Assembly (NCBI GenBank): GCA_029339505.1
Contig: JAQISU010000171.1
Span: 322,501 to 386,500, forward strand
Length of the DNA: 64,000 nucleotides
DNA from: Unio delphinus
Taxonomy: Eukaryota; Mollusca; Bivalvia; Unionida; Unionidae
Reading direction: 5' to 3'
Shown here: positions 22,272 through 32,229 of the stretch, piece after piece
Position numbering within the stretch: position 1 is the first letter of the stretch
How the letters are laid out: each line of letters begins with the position of its first letter
Position numbers and translations under genes: made by a program
The notes under the pieces: generated by a model
The model's database searches: none
Told to the model about the DNA's origin: nothing
What the model saw: only the letters and a program-made list of their open reading frames with translations

Positions 22272-22622
22272 TCATGCCATTCCTGCCGCGGTACCAACAG
22301 CCCCTAACGCTGCTGCTTTAGCCACCGCTGGGGCCGCTGCGGCAATCAACGCTGGAATCGCAGCTAGCAACGGGAATATACCGCCTGTTTTTTCCATGTT
22401 TTTGATAGCAGCCGCAGAAATAGTAATCTGGACACCCTTTTTTGCCCCAAGTGCATCATTGAAATGTTTTACTTGACGAGTTGTCAGCGATAATTTATTC
22501 GCCCCGCCAGTCATTTGATTGGGTTTTAGCGTGATAGTGGTTCCACATTGCTTAGCTGATTTGGATTGTAATTTTTTTAATTGACCAGGTGTCAACGACA
22601 CATTGATATTACTATACGACAT
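22272..22622 (-). CDS. pVI-like hydrophobic virion protein, element A
   Basis: 116 codons from an ATG preceded by TATTGTATA. N-terminal part: NVSLTPGQLKKLQSKSA and KPNQMTGGANKLSLT, a conserved TxGQ...K...C domain. C-terminal part: GGIFPLLAAIPALIAAAAPA followed by VAKAAALGAVGTAAG, an Ala/Gly-rich membrane-active-looking helix. Proteins of this type next to the protease in Polintons and adintoviruses are compared with adenovirus pVI, the membrane-lytic protein whose tail activates the protease. In C and D this protein runs in frame into the protease. In A a stop intervenes after AAGMA. Confidence 0.7.
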   Translation of the reverse strand: MSYSNINVSLTPGQLKKLQSKSAKQCGTTITLKPNQMTGGANKLSLTTRQVKHFNDALGAKKGVQITISAAAIKNMEKTGGIFPLLAAIPALIAAAAPAVAKAAALGAVGTAAGMA

Positions 22623-22660
22623 TATACAATAACAGATTAATTCTAAATCGAGGATTTCAA

Positions 22661-24058
22661 TTACATGTTTTCCACTGGCGCATCTACCACTCTCATTCTT
22701 CCTCCAACACCTTCGAGTAGCATTGATTTGTCGCTGAGAATGACAGCAACTGCTCTATAATTAGCAATAGCACCACGGCTCACATTAGCTCTAAAGTGTA
22801 TATCAACGACAGACTGTCTTGTTAAATCAAGATGTTCCAGCGAAAAGTAATAGATCGGATATAGATTCTTAAAGTCGTATTGTGATATTTGTAGACCAGT
22901 ATCGACATTTTGATCTCGTGCCATGAACGACAACAATCTATGATACACGCGTGCAATATGATTTTGACCGTAATCAAGTTGTACATCTTCGGATGGTTCC
23001 TGCTGCCCGTTTATTCTCAGTGAGACGTTTTTAACACCTAATGGATCAAATATCATATGACTGAAACGTTGATCGCCAACTCGTGTGTTATCCTGTAGCG
23101 CTACAAATATATGACGTGGAGCAGCAACGCCTTGTTTTGATGCTAGGTTCCAAGTGAATAACCCGTTGAGACTTGATTGTTTAACATCTGTACTCACAGT
23201 TAACCAACTTAGTAATGATTTTCCTCCTTGGTCCATAATTGATAGTAATCGTCCTTCTGCGGTGATTGATGGAGTCAACACTGGCATCCACAATGATATT
23301 TTTGTTAAAATAACTTTACCGGCATCAGCATTGGGATTTGCATTGTCTGCTGGAATCCTCCAAATTGCGTCATTATCATCACCCTTTCGTACAAGCGCTA
23401 CTGTATGCTTCGCCCCGTAGATAACTTTTCGGACGTTTCTACAGAATCCAAATATGTGATGCAGTGGAATCGCGCATGAAAATGATTTACGAGCCCCTTG
23501 CAACACTGAAATACGTGTTGCAGCCCCTAGATTGAAATTAACGTCGTTGCTTATAATCATATCCTCGGCATCAATATTAGCAGTGCCAGCATTATTCTTT
23601 GGTCGTCTTACAACAAATTGAATTCCTCCAGCGGTATTTTTAACATCTTTTGCAAACATCATAGAAGGTCCTGCTGATCTTGTATAATCATCAGAATATC
23701 TCGCTAACCCGATTATTGTTGTAGCCACATCAACATCGCGATCTATCGACTCGATTTCTTTTCCATCGATGAGATATCTAGCACTCTCAAATAACGCCAT
23801 GATACCATTATTGACAAAACCGACTTGAGTACCAGCTGGATACTGTGCTCCAGCAGCTGTTACAAGTTCACCTTCTACTTCGATAAACACTTCAGCGGGT
23901 AGAAAATACTTACTGGTATCATGAACTTGAAGTTCAATTCTTGATCGACTATCTGGGTCTATTGCATGATAGGCGTAATATTGATAATCGCGTACAGAAT
24001 CATCCTTGCCAACTGGGGCGTCTATATCAAACGCTGGATCATGTGACTTTTTGAACAT
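22661..24058 (-). CDS. major capsid protein (double jelly roll), element A (intact)
   Basis: 465 uninterrupted codons. Conserved blocks shared with B, C and D: RDYQYYAYHAIDPDSRSRIE, HDTSKYFLPAEVFIEVEGEL, YLIDGKEIESIDRDVDVATT, GLARYSDDYTRSAGPSMMFA, HHIFGFCRNVRKVIYGAKHT, LYPIYYFSLEHLDLTRQSVV and DIHFRANVSR. Length and position (between pX-like and pVI-like genes, upstream of the protease) match Polinton MCPs, which build a pseudo-hexagonal icosahedral shell. The beta-rich pattern fits two jelly rolls, but the fold is inferred. This is the best-preserved MCP in the window and the reference for reading the broken copies. Confidence 0.85.
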   Translation of the reverse strand: MFKKSHDPAFDIDAPVGKDDSVRDYQYYAYHAIDPDSRSRIELQVHDTSKYFLPAEVFIEVEGELVTAAGAQYPAGTQVGFVNNGIMALFESARYLIDGKEIESIDRDVDVATTIIGLARYSDDYTRSAGPSMMFAKDVKNTAGGIQFVVRRPKNNAGTANIDAEDMIISNDVNFNLGAATRISVLQGARKSFSCAIPLHHIFGFCRNVRKVIYGAKHTVALVRKGDDNDAIWRIPADNANPNADAGKVILTKISLWMPVLTPSITAEGRLLSIMDQGGKSLLSWLTVSTDVKQSSLNGLFTWNLASKQGVAAPRHIFVALQDNTRVGDQRFSHMIFDPLGVKNVSLRINGQQEPSEDVQLDYGQNHIARVYHRLLSFMARDQNVDTGLQISQYDFKNLYPIYYFSLEHLDLTRQSVVDIHFRANVSRGAIANYRAVAVILSDKSMLLEGVGGRMRVVDAPVENM

Positions 24059-24090
24059 TTTATTCTATTTATCAGAGTCTAAATCGTGAA

Positions 24091-24102
24091 ATCGTAAACG
24101 AT
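24091..24102. repeat. intergenic palindrome ATCGTAAACGAT
   Basis: A short inverted repeat between the pX-like gene and MCP in A. The same word follows MCP in D (about 56377) and mCP in C (about 63906), and is degenerate upstream of the scaffold gene in B (about 42866). Confidence 0.6.
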
Positions 24103-24104
24103 TT

Positions 24105-24546
24105 TCATCGACGTAGTTTTTTAAAGCCGCTTCCTGCTATCATATTTGCAATATTGCTTTGGTCGGGAGTTATCAACGATGCTAGTTTTTCGTCTACTGC
24201 GTTATTTATTATTTTACTAACCCGTGCAGGCATTTCCGCGGTAGACGGTAACGGTTTCTTTTTTCGAAAATCACTTCGTGATTTCACCAATGATGTTATT
24301 TTATCCTTTGCGGCTGAAAACGCTTTCCCGGCAAGATCTCCAACGAAATCTCCGATTTTGCTGGTACCCTTATCACGAATAACATCAATTGCTTTCATTG
24401 ATAATTGTTTAGCTAACGGCATCACTTTTGTAGCCATTCTTGCAAATAACCCCGAAACCATCACCATAGTATGCTTTATAAACTGGAAACCGTGAATTAA
24501 CTACATAGACGGGAGTTGGTTTATCATGATTGTAGTGTATGATCAT
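24105..24546 (-). pseudogene. pX-like basic protein, element A, one frameshift
   Basis: Starts MIIHYNHDKPTPVYVVN, followed by YYGDGFG. After a frameshift near 24450 it reads FARMATKVMPLAKQLSMKAI, DVIRDKGTSKIGDFVG and KITSLVKSRSDFRKKKP, ending IAGSGFKKLRR. The Gly-rich YYGDG turn followed by a hydrophobic/basic helix is the pattern of the small pX-like/core proteins placed before MCP in Polinton-type viruses. Strongly basic overall, so DNA binding or condensation is plausible. Confidence 0.6.
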
Positions 24547-24603
24547 TATTTGAATTGTAAACAATTTTTCAATTGTAAAACAATTTGTCAATTGTGAATT
24601 CAG

Positions 24604-25372
24604 TCACTGTGATAATCCTCCACTAACTCGCCAATGAAATCGATATGTGCTGGTATCCATGATACCGCCTTGAAATAAACGTCTACAGATATCAGATGCT
24701 TCATTAATTATTTCCGGTGAGTTGTTTCCAGCTCGAAACCCTCCTACAAGAACTTCTAATCGTGATATATCACTGAGAACACTACCAGGACAGAAACCCG
24801 AAGAGTTTCCAACGCTAGCGTTTTGCAATCCACTTCCGCTATAACCAGTTGCTTCATCCAGTTTTTCTAAATTGTTTTTTTTGTAAATAATTAGAAACAT
24901 CATCATCTCGATCAGGTGGTAGTTGTTTTTTAGGTGAAAAAGATATTTTCTTTGCAGGTTGCTGTCGCCTTCCTCGCAATTTTCGCGGTTTTTGTTGTTG
25001 TTTAAACTCTTCGTATTGTTCCTACACTATATCCACCGCATTTCTATATTCAATGTATGATGCATTATCCTTCTTCCTAATTCTACCTGTTTTTTCAGTT
25101 TTGATTTTGTAGAATATATCAGCCCAATGATCTAAATTTCTAACAAACTTATGATGTTCTGGTTTCAACATATTTTTCCTGTTTTCATAAGTCGTAACAA
25201 CAAGCGCAGGAATTTCTGTTGGATCAGTCTTATTAATCGCTGCTAACCCCGCCTCGTTAAATATCACGCGTAAATCATCTACTGTTTCTTTTGATTCCAT
25301 TTTTTGTACAGCCTGTTTTGTTTGTTCAGTTTTCGCTGCTATTTTTTCAAGTTCACCGATAACAAATTTCCC
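24604..25372 (-). pseudogene. scaffold-like protein, element A, truncated and frameshifted
   Basis: C-terminal signature SDISRLEVLVGGFRAGNNSP, then SDICRRLFQGGIMD, then STYR. The upstream middle part is Lys/Gln-rich (25022-25372, with ELEKIAAKTEQTKQAVQKME). Compared with B (41712-42858), the N-terminal TTRLARER region is missing: at about 25372 the gene runs directly into the polymerase gene on the other strand, the scar of a deletion. A frameshift near the end replaces the usual DFIDE tail. Function unknown. Confidence 0.55.
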
Positions 25373-28300
25373 CAAATGCAAATGGATTATTAGGGATAAA
25401 TTTGAACCAATCCTCAAGAATAAAAAAACAATCACGCTGAGTAGAGATTCCAAACCAGGAATTCTAACTGGAATCGACAAACCATACTACGAGAGATCTT
25501 ATCCTGTAACAGCAGTTGTTTATGGAATATACCCGCTAAATGATAAACCCAATATTGCAAAACTAGCTCCTATGAAACTATCTTCGACGTTGAATTGTGT
25601 AGCAACACGGGTAATGGAACACTTCACAAATTCACCCCGAGGAAATAAACTAACTGATCTGCGACGTAGGAAAATAACCGAATGGGAACTGACAGTGAAA
25701 CAGAACGGTGCAAAGATTTCTGATATAGCTAAATTAGAAAGATCATTAAGATTCCCAATAACCGTTATGACGATAACCGGAGAAGTATTATATGAACCGA
25801 AATATAACAAAAATGGAGCGCCAATACAAATTATTGATCATAACGAACACGCGTGGACGGCTGCAGTAACAATATTTCCACGAGATAGAACCGTGAGATA
25901 TATCCCCAAGGAGTTCGTCGGGGATGTTTTCTATGAAGAGAAATTATTCGATGCTATTCACGCGTTGTGTAAGGAAGATCCTGTGTCAGTGTGGTTACTT
26001 AGAAGTGATGAAGATCCCAAAATAGGATTCGATCAATTTGTAAGACCAAATGGTGAATTATATCGCATTGAAGAGTTAGATAACAGAATGAGAAAAATTG
26101 CAAATGATTTTTCACCGGAGAGTTTCCATGAAAAACTACTCACGGATAGTTTTACTATTCCATCAGTGGTAGCTCATTTTGCAAGAGAAAAAAACTCATG
26201 GCGTCCAACACGAAGTGATTTTCTCGAGGACGTTAAATTGAGTTGTGTCGCATTTGGTCATGGAGGACTGTGGAATACAAAATACTCACGTGATGGTATG
26301 ATTTCAATTGATATATCCGCGTGTTATCCTGGAAGTTTTCTCGGGTATGGAGAATGCGCTGAGTACTTTAAACGATTTGGACACCCCACGCATGAAATGA
26401 CTCGTGTTGCGATTAATGGTCCATTGCCTGATTTTGATTTAACTGGATTCGCTCGTGTGATATCATTCGAATTAGCTACAGGGTTACATCCGTGTAGTTA
26501 TCTTTGGCTTGGTAGACACCTATCTGAAAAGGCCTGGATGCCAATAGTGTTACTACGATATATGATCAATTGTGGTATGCTAATATCGTTAATTGTCAGT
26601 GAGGCGATTATATCCTATCGAGCTCAGAAAGAAGTTTGGCTACCACAACCCGATCTAGATAGAATAATTAGCGAACAGCGAGAGCATTTTCCTGATCTCA
26701 GCGAGGAAGAAATCATGAATTTGTCTAAGAAGGTATTTGAAATTATAAAAGAACAAGCAAAAGATTTTGGACGAAGAATAATCGGTAAATTTACCCAGGG
26801 TGGAAGATACGACAATGCAAAATACTCTTCGAGGTTGATCATAGACGTCGCTGAATACGATTTTATTGTTGCGGATTTAACGAAACAGGGAAAACTTGTA
26901 TCCCGTAAGGATGCTTTTCTATCCAATGGTGAGAAATTAGGTACGGTTGTTACCTACTGTGATGGATATAATTCCCAGTACACACATTTGAGAAGTTCTA
27001 TGCTAGCCTATGCTTCTATTAATCTATTTTCGATGATAAATAGATTTCCTAATACCGCAGTTAGAGTAGCCACTGATTTACACACAGTAAATACAAATCA
27101 GCTGTAGCGGCATTCACATATCCCGAGGAAGCGTGGGGACGTTGGCGATTTAAAAAGGAAACACTACATGAGTATTGTGAATCCGCAGACGTTACCATGG
27201 ATGATAAATATCTTTGTTGTAACCGTACTGAAATTCAATCAGAATTTTCTAATGCACCACCGGTATCTGATCCAATCTGTAGATACAAGACAGTTTATTT
27301 AAACGGTTGTGGTGGGTCAGGAAAGACAACTCGTGCAATCGAATTATTTCGTCGGTCAAACATGATTGTGCTAACACCGACTCACAGACTCGCCAGAGAG
27401 ATGAAACAACGAGGGGTAAATGCCTGTACTTATCATAGTTTCTTTCGATGGAAGGGTGACAAATGGACTCCTGAGCGTATGGGTGATAAATTCATTCCTG
27501 AAATCATAATTTGGGATGAAATATGCACAGTATCATTAGATGTATTACAAACATTTCTCGAGTGGTTGTTAAACAAAAACACAAAAGTCGTCATGTGCGG
27601 TGATCACGGCCAACCTCCACCATTTGTCGGTGTATCCTCACATGAATGGCTAAAGGGTTTTGTAGACTATTATGAAGAAACTAACACTGATTATAGATCA
27701 CTTGATGAACGATTACGAGAATTCAAAGCGCTAATTAGATTACAACCGGATAAAATCCAGTGTGAAATAGCGCGTGAAGTGATTTCAGAGACTCCAATGA
27801 ATGATTTTTGGGAAACATGGAGACCAAACGATTTGATAATCGCGAGTAGAAAAATTGTCAGAGACGCACTTCAGATGAAGTTATTTGAATTGCATAAAGA
27901 AAAATTTGCAGTACCTTTTTGTTATAGGCCTTCGGATACTCGAAAACAGAATATCGAAGTTGATATTCCAGGACAGCGTGAAAAACAAATTCTCGTATTA
28001 AATGATATTGTGCTGGTTGATATCAGCGTCGTTGAAGATGCATTGCGTGCTAATAAATCCCCGTGGACGCTAGGATACGCAGCGACGATACATTCTTCAC
28101 AGGGATTGACTATATCGGATACAATTGTTTGGATGGTAGATAATCGAATCGAATGGTCAAATTTAGTCTATCTTGCAGTATCAAGAGTACGAAAAATAAA
28201 TCAATTTCGAAGAATTGTCCTGACAGAGTCAGGCGATGATGAAATCATTGGTGGCGATGATAATGACACAACAATGGATGATATTGATGTTAAAATTATT

Positions 28301-28560
28301 GATAAAAAACTCTCCGGTTACAAACAACAAGACAAAAAAAAAAACAACGAGAATTTGACATTGATGCTTGATTAATAATCACTTTGAAGAAACAACAGAA
28401 TAATCACTGCGCAAGTTGCAATTGTATAATGCGTTGGCAGTATTCGGATAAGGATCCTCGCCAATTTACCGTAGACAGAAAAAATAACAGTCTCGGTCAT
28501 GTCAGAAACAATGTGATGTTGACTTGTCTTGAGTGCAATAGACGCAACGGCGCTAGTTAA
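25373..28560 (+). pseudogene. DNA polymerase B - SF1 helicase - HNH fusion, element A, damaged
   Basis: The frame is open from about 25373 (no start codon; N-terminus deleted) to 27107. Segment IIDHNEHAWTAAV ends a conserved N-terminal domain. Polymerase motif A is SIDISACYPGSFLGYG (about 26310), motif B-like RRIIGKFTQGG (about 26775). Motif C (TDSLYID in B) is destroyed here by a short deletion near 27085. Downstream, the phase that leads without a stop into frame 27197-28375 gives an SF1 helicase: Walker A NGCGGSGKTT, motif Ia VLTPTHRLAREM, motif II IIWDEIC, motif III CGDHGQPPPF, motif V ATIHSSQGLTISD, motif VI LAVSRVRK. After an A-run shift near 28340 an HNH-type module follows (NHCASCNC ... 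FTVDRK ... VMLTCLECNRR). It overlaps the integrase stop by 8 bp. Confidence 0.82.
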
Positions 28561-29520
28561 GACCCTGTGGTGGTAATTGAGTATCGTCAGGAATCACTTG
28601 GAGTTGTTCGCGTGTAAAACCCCGCTGAGGGGCAGTTGAATCCAGTTTATAGATTGGAGGTCTACCAGTTGATCGTGTTATAGTAGATATCTTGTGTGCA
28701 GTAACACTCCAAATAGGATCAGTAGCCCTTTTTGTGCCACCTACCAGCTCTCCTGGTTCGTATAAATACCTAACAGTGACATTACTACCAAGAATTGGTT
28801 GGGAAACGCTAGAATCATTTTGCGAAATTCCTTCTGTTTCCATTTTAGGTATAGACTTCTTTTTAATCGCGTTGATAGGTTTCATGTTAATTGTTCGAGT
28901 AATCTCGTTATTCAGTGCGGTAATCACAGCTGGTAATCTCTTAACCCATTCACGGGATCTTTTATCCTGAATAAACTCCTTCGCGTATTGATATCCAAAT
29001 AACCGCTCTGCAAGAGTCCGATTAAATCGTTCTACAATTGCCTGATCGCGATGTAACGCAGTGTGTCCTCGTCTGATGGTGACATTATGATGTTTCATCG
29101 CTGATAAAACAGCGCCTTGAAATTCCTTGCCAGGATCAACCTGCAATAAATTTGGCCAGCGTAGTGGGCCTCGTCGATAAACCCTTTCAAATGCAGAAGC
29201 TACTTCAGTTGATGATTTTGTTTTTAGCGGTTCTGCTTGTTTGTATCAACTCGCAACATCAACTACGGTTAGCGCGTATTTGTAACCACGATCTTGTGGC
29301 AAATATAATATATCAGCCTGATGAACTTCATTAGGGACAGTCACATCAAAATGCGAGTAATCAATTTGTTTAGGCGCTGGTAGATAAATTTGCCATATAG
29401 CTTGTTTGGATAACCAATTAGCCGCAGTGGCCTTTTTCACTTTTGCGGCGCTAGCGAGTTTATTGATTGCAGCATTACCCCTTCAGTATCCCCTCGGAGA
29501 ATAATAAATAGATTCCATGT
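28553..29520 (-). pseudogene. retroviral-type (Polinton) integrase, element A, broken
   Basis: Starts MESIYYSP (ATG ending at 29520). A helix-turn-helix-like N-terminus (KATAANWLSKQAIWQIYLP) precedes the DDE core: Asp in NEVHQADILYLP, Asp in LLQVDPGKEFQG, Glu in DQAIVERFNRTLAERLF. The C-terminal part (LYEPGELVGGTKRATDPIW, SVTAHKISTITRSTGRPPIY) resembles the SH3/chromodomain-like tail of Polinton integrases. There are in-frame stops around 29245 and a shift near 29150. It would join element ends to target DNA with a short duplication, in line with the 5-bp duplications seen. It converges on the helicase-HNH gene. Confidence 0.85.
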
Positions 29521-29525
29521 AGTTA

Positions 29526-30052
29526 TTAATTACCGGAACCTAACATCAATTTGCTTTTCATAACCGGTTTTATTAACCATGAAGCTAATTTTTCTTTGAA
29601 GGATTTATCAGGAATAGCATTTAATGCATGAATTAATTTCACATCTGCTAGATGTCTTTGCTGAAAATCGCTGCTCCTATATGCAACATCATGAGCATGA
29701 CACGCCTTATCAATAGCGTTTATCGGTTCTTCACCAGATTTGGGTTGATTTTGATCATCAAGTCTGATATCTAATCGTGTTCCGGGGCCACAATAGCTAT
29801 ATCCTGGAAGGTGCTTTTCTCCGGGGTACTTTGCCCATGGGGTTCCAGGGAGCTTTGCCAATTTGGCTGCGATATCACCTCCTCGTTTTTTTTTAAAGGT
29901 TCCTTGGGTTTACCAAGTGAAATAAATCTAAATTTCTTTGTACTACATTGTACGCATTTACCAGAAAGCGCTGATCGGTTATTTTTAGTTGTAATCGTCA
30001 TCAAGTCATCTGTGCCAGTACGCGTTTTACACTTCACACAATATAGATCCAT
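29526..30052 (-). CDS. Zn-ribbon protein joined to phospholipase A2 by a possible -1 frameshift, element A
   Basis: Starts MDLYCVKCKTRTGTDDLMT; four cysteines (CVKC ... CVQC) make a zinc ribbon like DUF5679. After an A9 run the second frame, which has no ATG of its own, encodes a PLA2 domain: YSYCGPGTRLDIRL (Ca-binding loop) and DKACHAHDVAYRSSD (catalytic His-Asp). This matches the parvovirus VP1-unique-region PLA2 type, which helps virions leave endosomes. The C-terminal part is basic. The first frame alone would continue into a short tail (NEEVISQPN). If the frame change is a mutation rather than recoding, this is a broken gene. Confidence 0.7.
29885..29891 (-). promoter_or_regulatory. possible -1 ribosomal frameshift heptamer
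   Basis: On the minus strand the Zn-ribbon frame reads TTA AAA AAA AAC GAG. It contains A AAA AAC in the phase required by the X XXY YYZ rule, and the -1 frame after it is exactly the PLA2 frame. D has the same phase relation with one A-to-T change. I have not shown a downstream pseudoknot. Confidence 0.4.
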
Positions 30053-30057
30053 AATTT

Positions 30058-30732
30058 ATGTATAGAGATATGGATATAATTGATTTTTCAGCGACTAAAA
30101 CAAGAGAACCGGTTAAGCATCATGCAGCGCTACCAAACTCTATCCGGATGATTATAATCGGGCCATCTGGATCCGGCAAGACGCAATTGTTACTCAATTT
30201 AATAATGAGATGGATGAAGTGGGATAAGTTGTATTTAGTTGCTCCTAGCGTAGATGATCAACGATGCTATGAAGTGCTAAAAGATTTTAATGAAAACGCT
30301 TCAGAGATTGCAGGCGAGAACGTCGTTGATTTTATAACCGATATTGACGAGGCACCATCAGTTGAAGATCTTGATGGAAACATTAACAATTTAGTCGTAT
30401 ACGACGATGTGATGTTAGATAAACAAAAAAATCCTGCTAGAATATTTTCCCGAGACAGGCATAAAAACACGGACGTGATATATGTCACTCAACGCTACAC
30501 ACAGATTCCAAAAGTGATCAGAGATAACTGAAATTTATTGTGTGTATTCAACGGAGTTGATACTCATACTCTTAGAAATATTTGGCAAACTTGGTGCTGC
30601 GGTGATATGGATCATAATCAATTTAGAAATTTCTTTAGTAACGCTCAGTCAACCCCGCACGGATTTGTAACAATAAATTTACATGATCCTCGGACACGAT
30701 ATCGTATCAGACTTGATCAAATATTCGGTTGA
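30058..30732 (+). pseudogene. genome-packaging ATPase (A32/FtsK-HerA type), element A, one stop
   Basis: Walker A IIIGPSGSGKTQLLL (about residues 33-47), Walker B region NNLVVYDDVMLD, and a downstream Thr/Gln sensor-like VIYVTQRYTQIP. 224 codons if the TGA at 30529-30531 is ignored; the intact B copy has TGC (Cys) there. It would pump DNA into the capsid. Its ATG is only 5 bp from the ATG of the divergent Zn-ribbon gene. The gene ends just before the right terminal repeat. A single point mutation separates this copy from an intact frame. Confidence 0.85.
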
Positions 30733-30742
30733 AATCTTAGTG

Positions 30743-31233
30743 ATTTTCATCGTAAAAAAATTATTAACCCAGAACTGAAAGTTCAGCAGCAGAGAGGGTG
30801 AACGACAACAAGTTGCGACCAAAATTAATTAAAAAATCGTAAAAGTCTCCGTTTTCATGTTTTTAGTTAAAATGAGATTTCGTAGGGAAGGCTCGTTAAA
30901 ATTTCAATCAATATTTTGTCTAAAAACGTTGTAGGGTATGCCCCTGAGACATTTTTTTTAGTTAAAATGAGATCGTAGGAAGGCTCGTTTTAAGATTTCA
31001 ATCAAAATTTTGATTGAAAAATCGTAAAATCTCCGTTTTCATTTTTTTAGTTAAAATGAGATTTCGTAGGAAGGTTTGTTTAAGGATTTCAATCAATTTT
31101 TTGTCTAAAAACGTTGTAGGGTTTTCCCCTGAGACATTTTTTTTGGTTAAAATGAGATCGTAGGAAGGCTCATTTTAAGATTTCAATCAAAATTTTGTCT
31201 CAAAACGTTGTAGGGTTCACCCTCTCTGCTGCT
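30743..31233 (-). repeat. element A right terminal inverted repeat
   Basis: Reverse complement of 17991-18482, including the 93-bp subrepeats and the inner inverted tip (AGCAGCAGAGAGGGTGAACG at 30784). Followed by the target duplication TGGCA at 31234-31238. Confidence 0.92.
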
Positions 31234-32212
31234 TGGCATCACTGAGAAGTTTTTTAGTTCTGGTGCGTTATATCCGGGTAGTTTAAATGTTGGAATATCT
31301 TTAACGGGGATTTTATAGTTTGTTGCAAATGTTGTTCTCGATAGGGGGTTATTGTCATCTAATATATCTTGAATAATTTTCAAATTATATATTTCCATAT
31401 CGTCGATGATTTTGTTACATGTTTCTACGACGCTGATAAATTCATCTCGGGTAAGAGTACCAGATTTAAGAGATATTAACAATAGTGCAAAATCATTATT
31501 CATCGCTGTGAAATTTTCACATTTTAGGTTTGTTATTAAAATGATATCTCTCTAATTTTTCCTCATCTTTCTTAGTTGGTTGGTATCCATTACGAAGAAA
31601 ATCTATAGTGATTTGGTGATCTTTATAACTTTTTACCGGATTTTCAGGTTTTATTCTGTCGGTGATATAATCAGATTTTTTTGGTTCAGGTGGTAAATTA
31701 ACGGTTTCTCCCCGAGGTAGATTTTCAGGCCATCCAAGTATAGTTCTTATTGAACTCGGATAGATATCTACGACATAACTAGGTGAGTTTATCTCGATCG
31801 CGGATGATAGCGTCGGCTCGTGGACCGTTATAGCGATTTTCGATTCTGCTCCAGTAATTGATTTTATTCTACGCTGGAATTCAGCATTGATTTGTTCGAT
31901 TTCGTATGACCCTGTTGGTATCGAAACAACGTTCCAGTCTGGAGTTCCATCGGGTTTATTCTTATTCGCAAATACCAAGGAATTATTTGGTTGTTGACCG
32001 CCAAATGCTACCGACCTAATATTATGCCAACTGTGATACACTCGTAATTTTGCTAACGCGATTTCCTTCACGGGGACTGGGATAGGGAAATTTACACTGA
32101 ATTCAGGATTCGTTGATGTTATTGAGATCATGCTGGTTTTCGGGCTTGTGTTCTCCACTATCCGGGCTGTGTTCTCCGCTATTTGTTGAAGTAGTTCCTG
32201 CGGTGTTGTCAT
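31234..32212 (-). pseudogene. minor capsid (penton-like) protein of element B, N-terminal part
   Basis: Starts MTTPQELLQQIAENTARIVE; then TSTNPEFSVNFPIPVPVKE, LRVYHSWHNI and SLVFANKNKPDGTPDW. After a frameshift/indel near 31515 it continues as AMNNDFALLLISLKSGTLTR to LPGYNAPEL, where element A is inserted. About 80% like the A protein by eye. The C-terminal remainder is at 17576-17990. Confidence 0.82.
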
Positions 32213-32229
32213 CGTTATTATACTTATGT

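Larger units (their letters stand above)
17991..31233. mobile_element. Polinton/adintovirus-like element A (13.2 kb, youngest copy)
   Basis: Ends AGCAGCAGAGAGGGTGAACC and its complement GGTTCACCCTCTCTGCTGCT-like tip. Terminal inverted repeats are about 491 bp. The target duplication TGGCA lies at 17986-17990 and 31234-31238 in the mCP gene of B; removing A and one duplication restores a continuous mCP reading. Genes: mCP, TM, fibre, protease, pVI-like, MCP, pX-like, scaffold (minus); polymerase-helicase-HNH (plus); integrase, PLA2/Zn (minus); ATPase (plus). mCP and MCP are uninterrupted. Other genes have few lesions. One large deletion (near 25372) removed the start regions of the scaffold and polymerase genes. 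Confidence 0.92.

Noticed and set aside
28388..28560. HNH segment as a separate gene
   Set aside because: In B it is in one frame with the helicase (49067-50011); the separation in A is caused by an A-run shift near 28340.
17364..31233. A single 35-kb giant element instead of nested ones
   Set aside because: Each gene family appears more than once in the same relative order, interrupted genes rejoin at exact duplications, and each unit has its own inverted ends.
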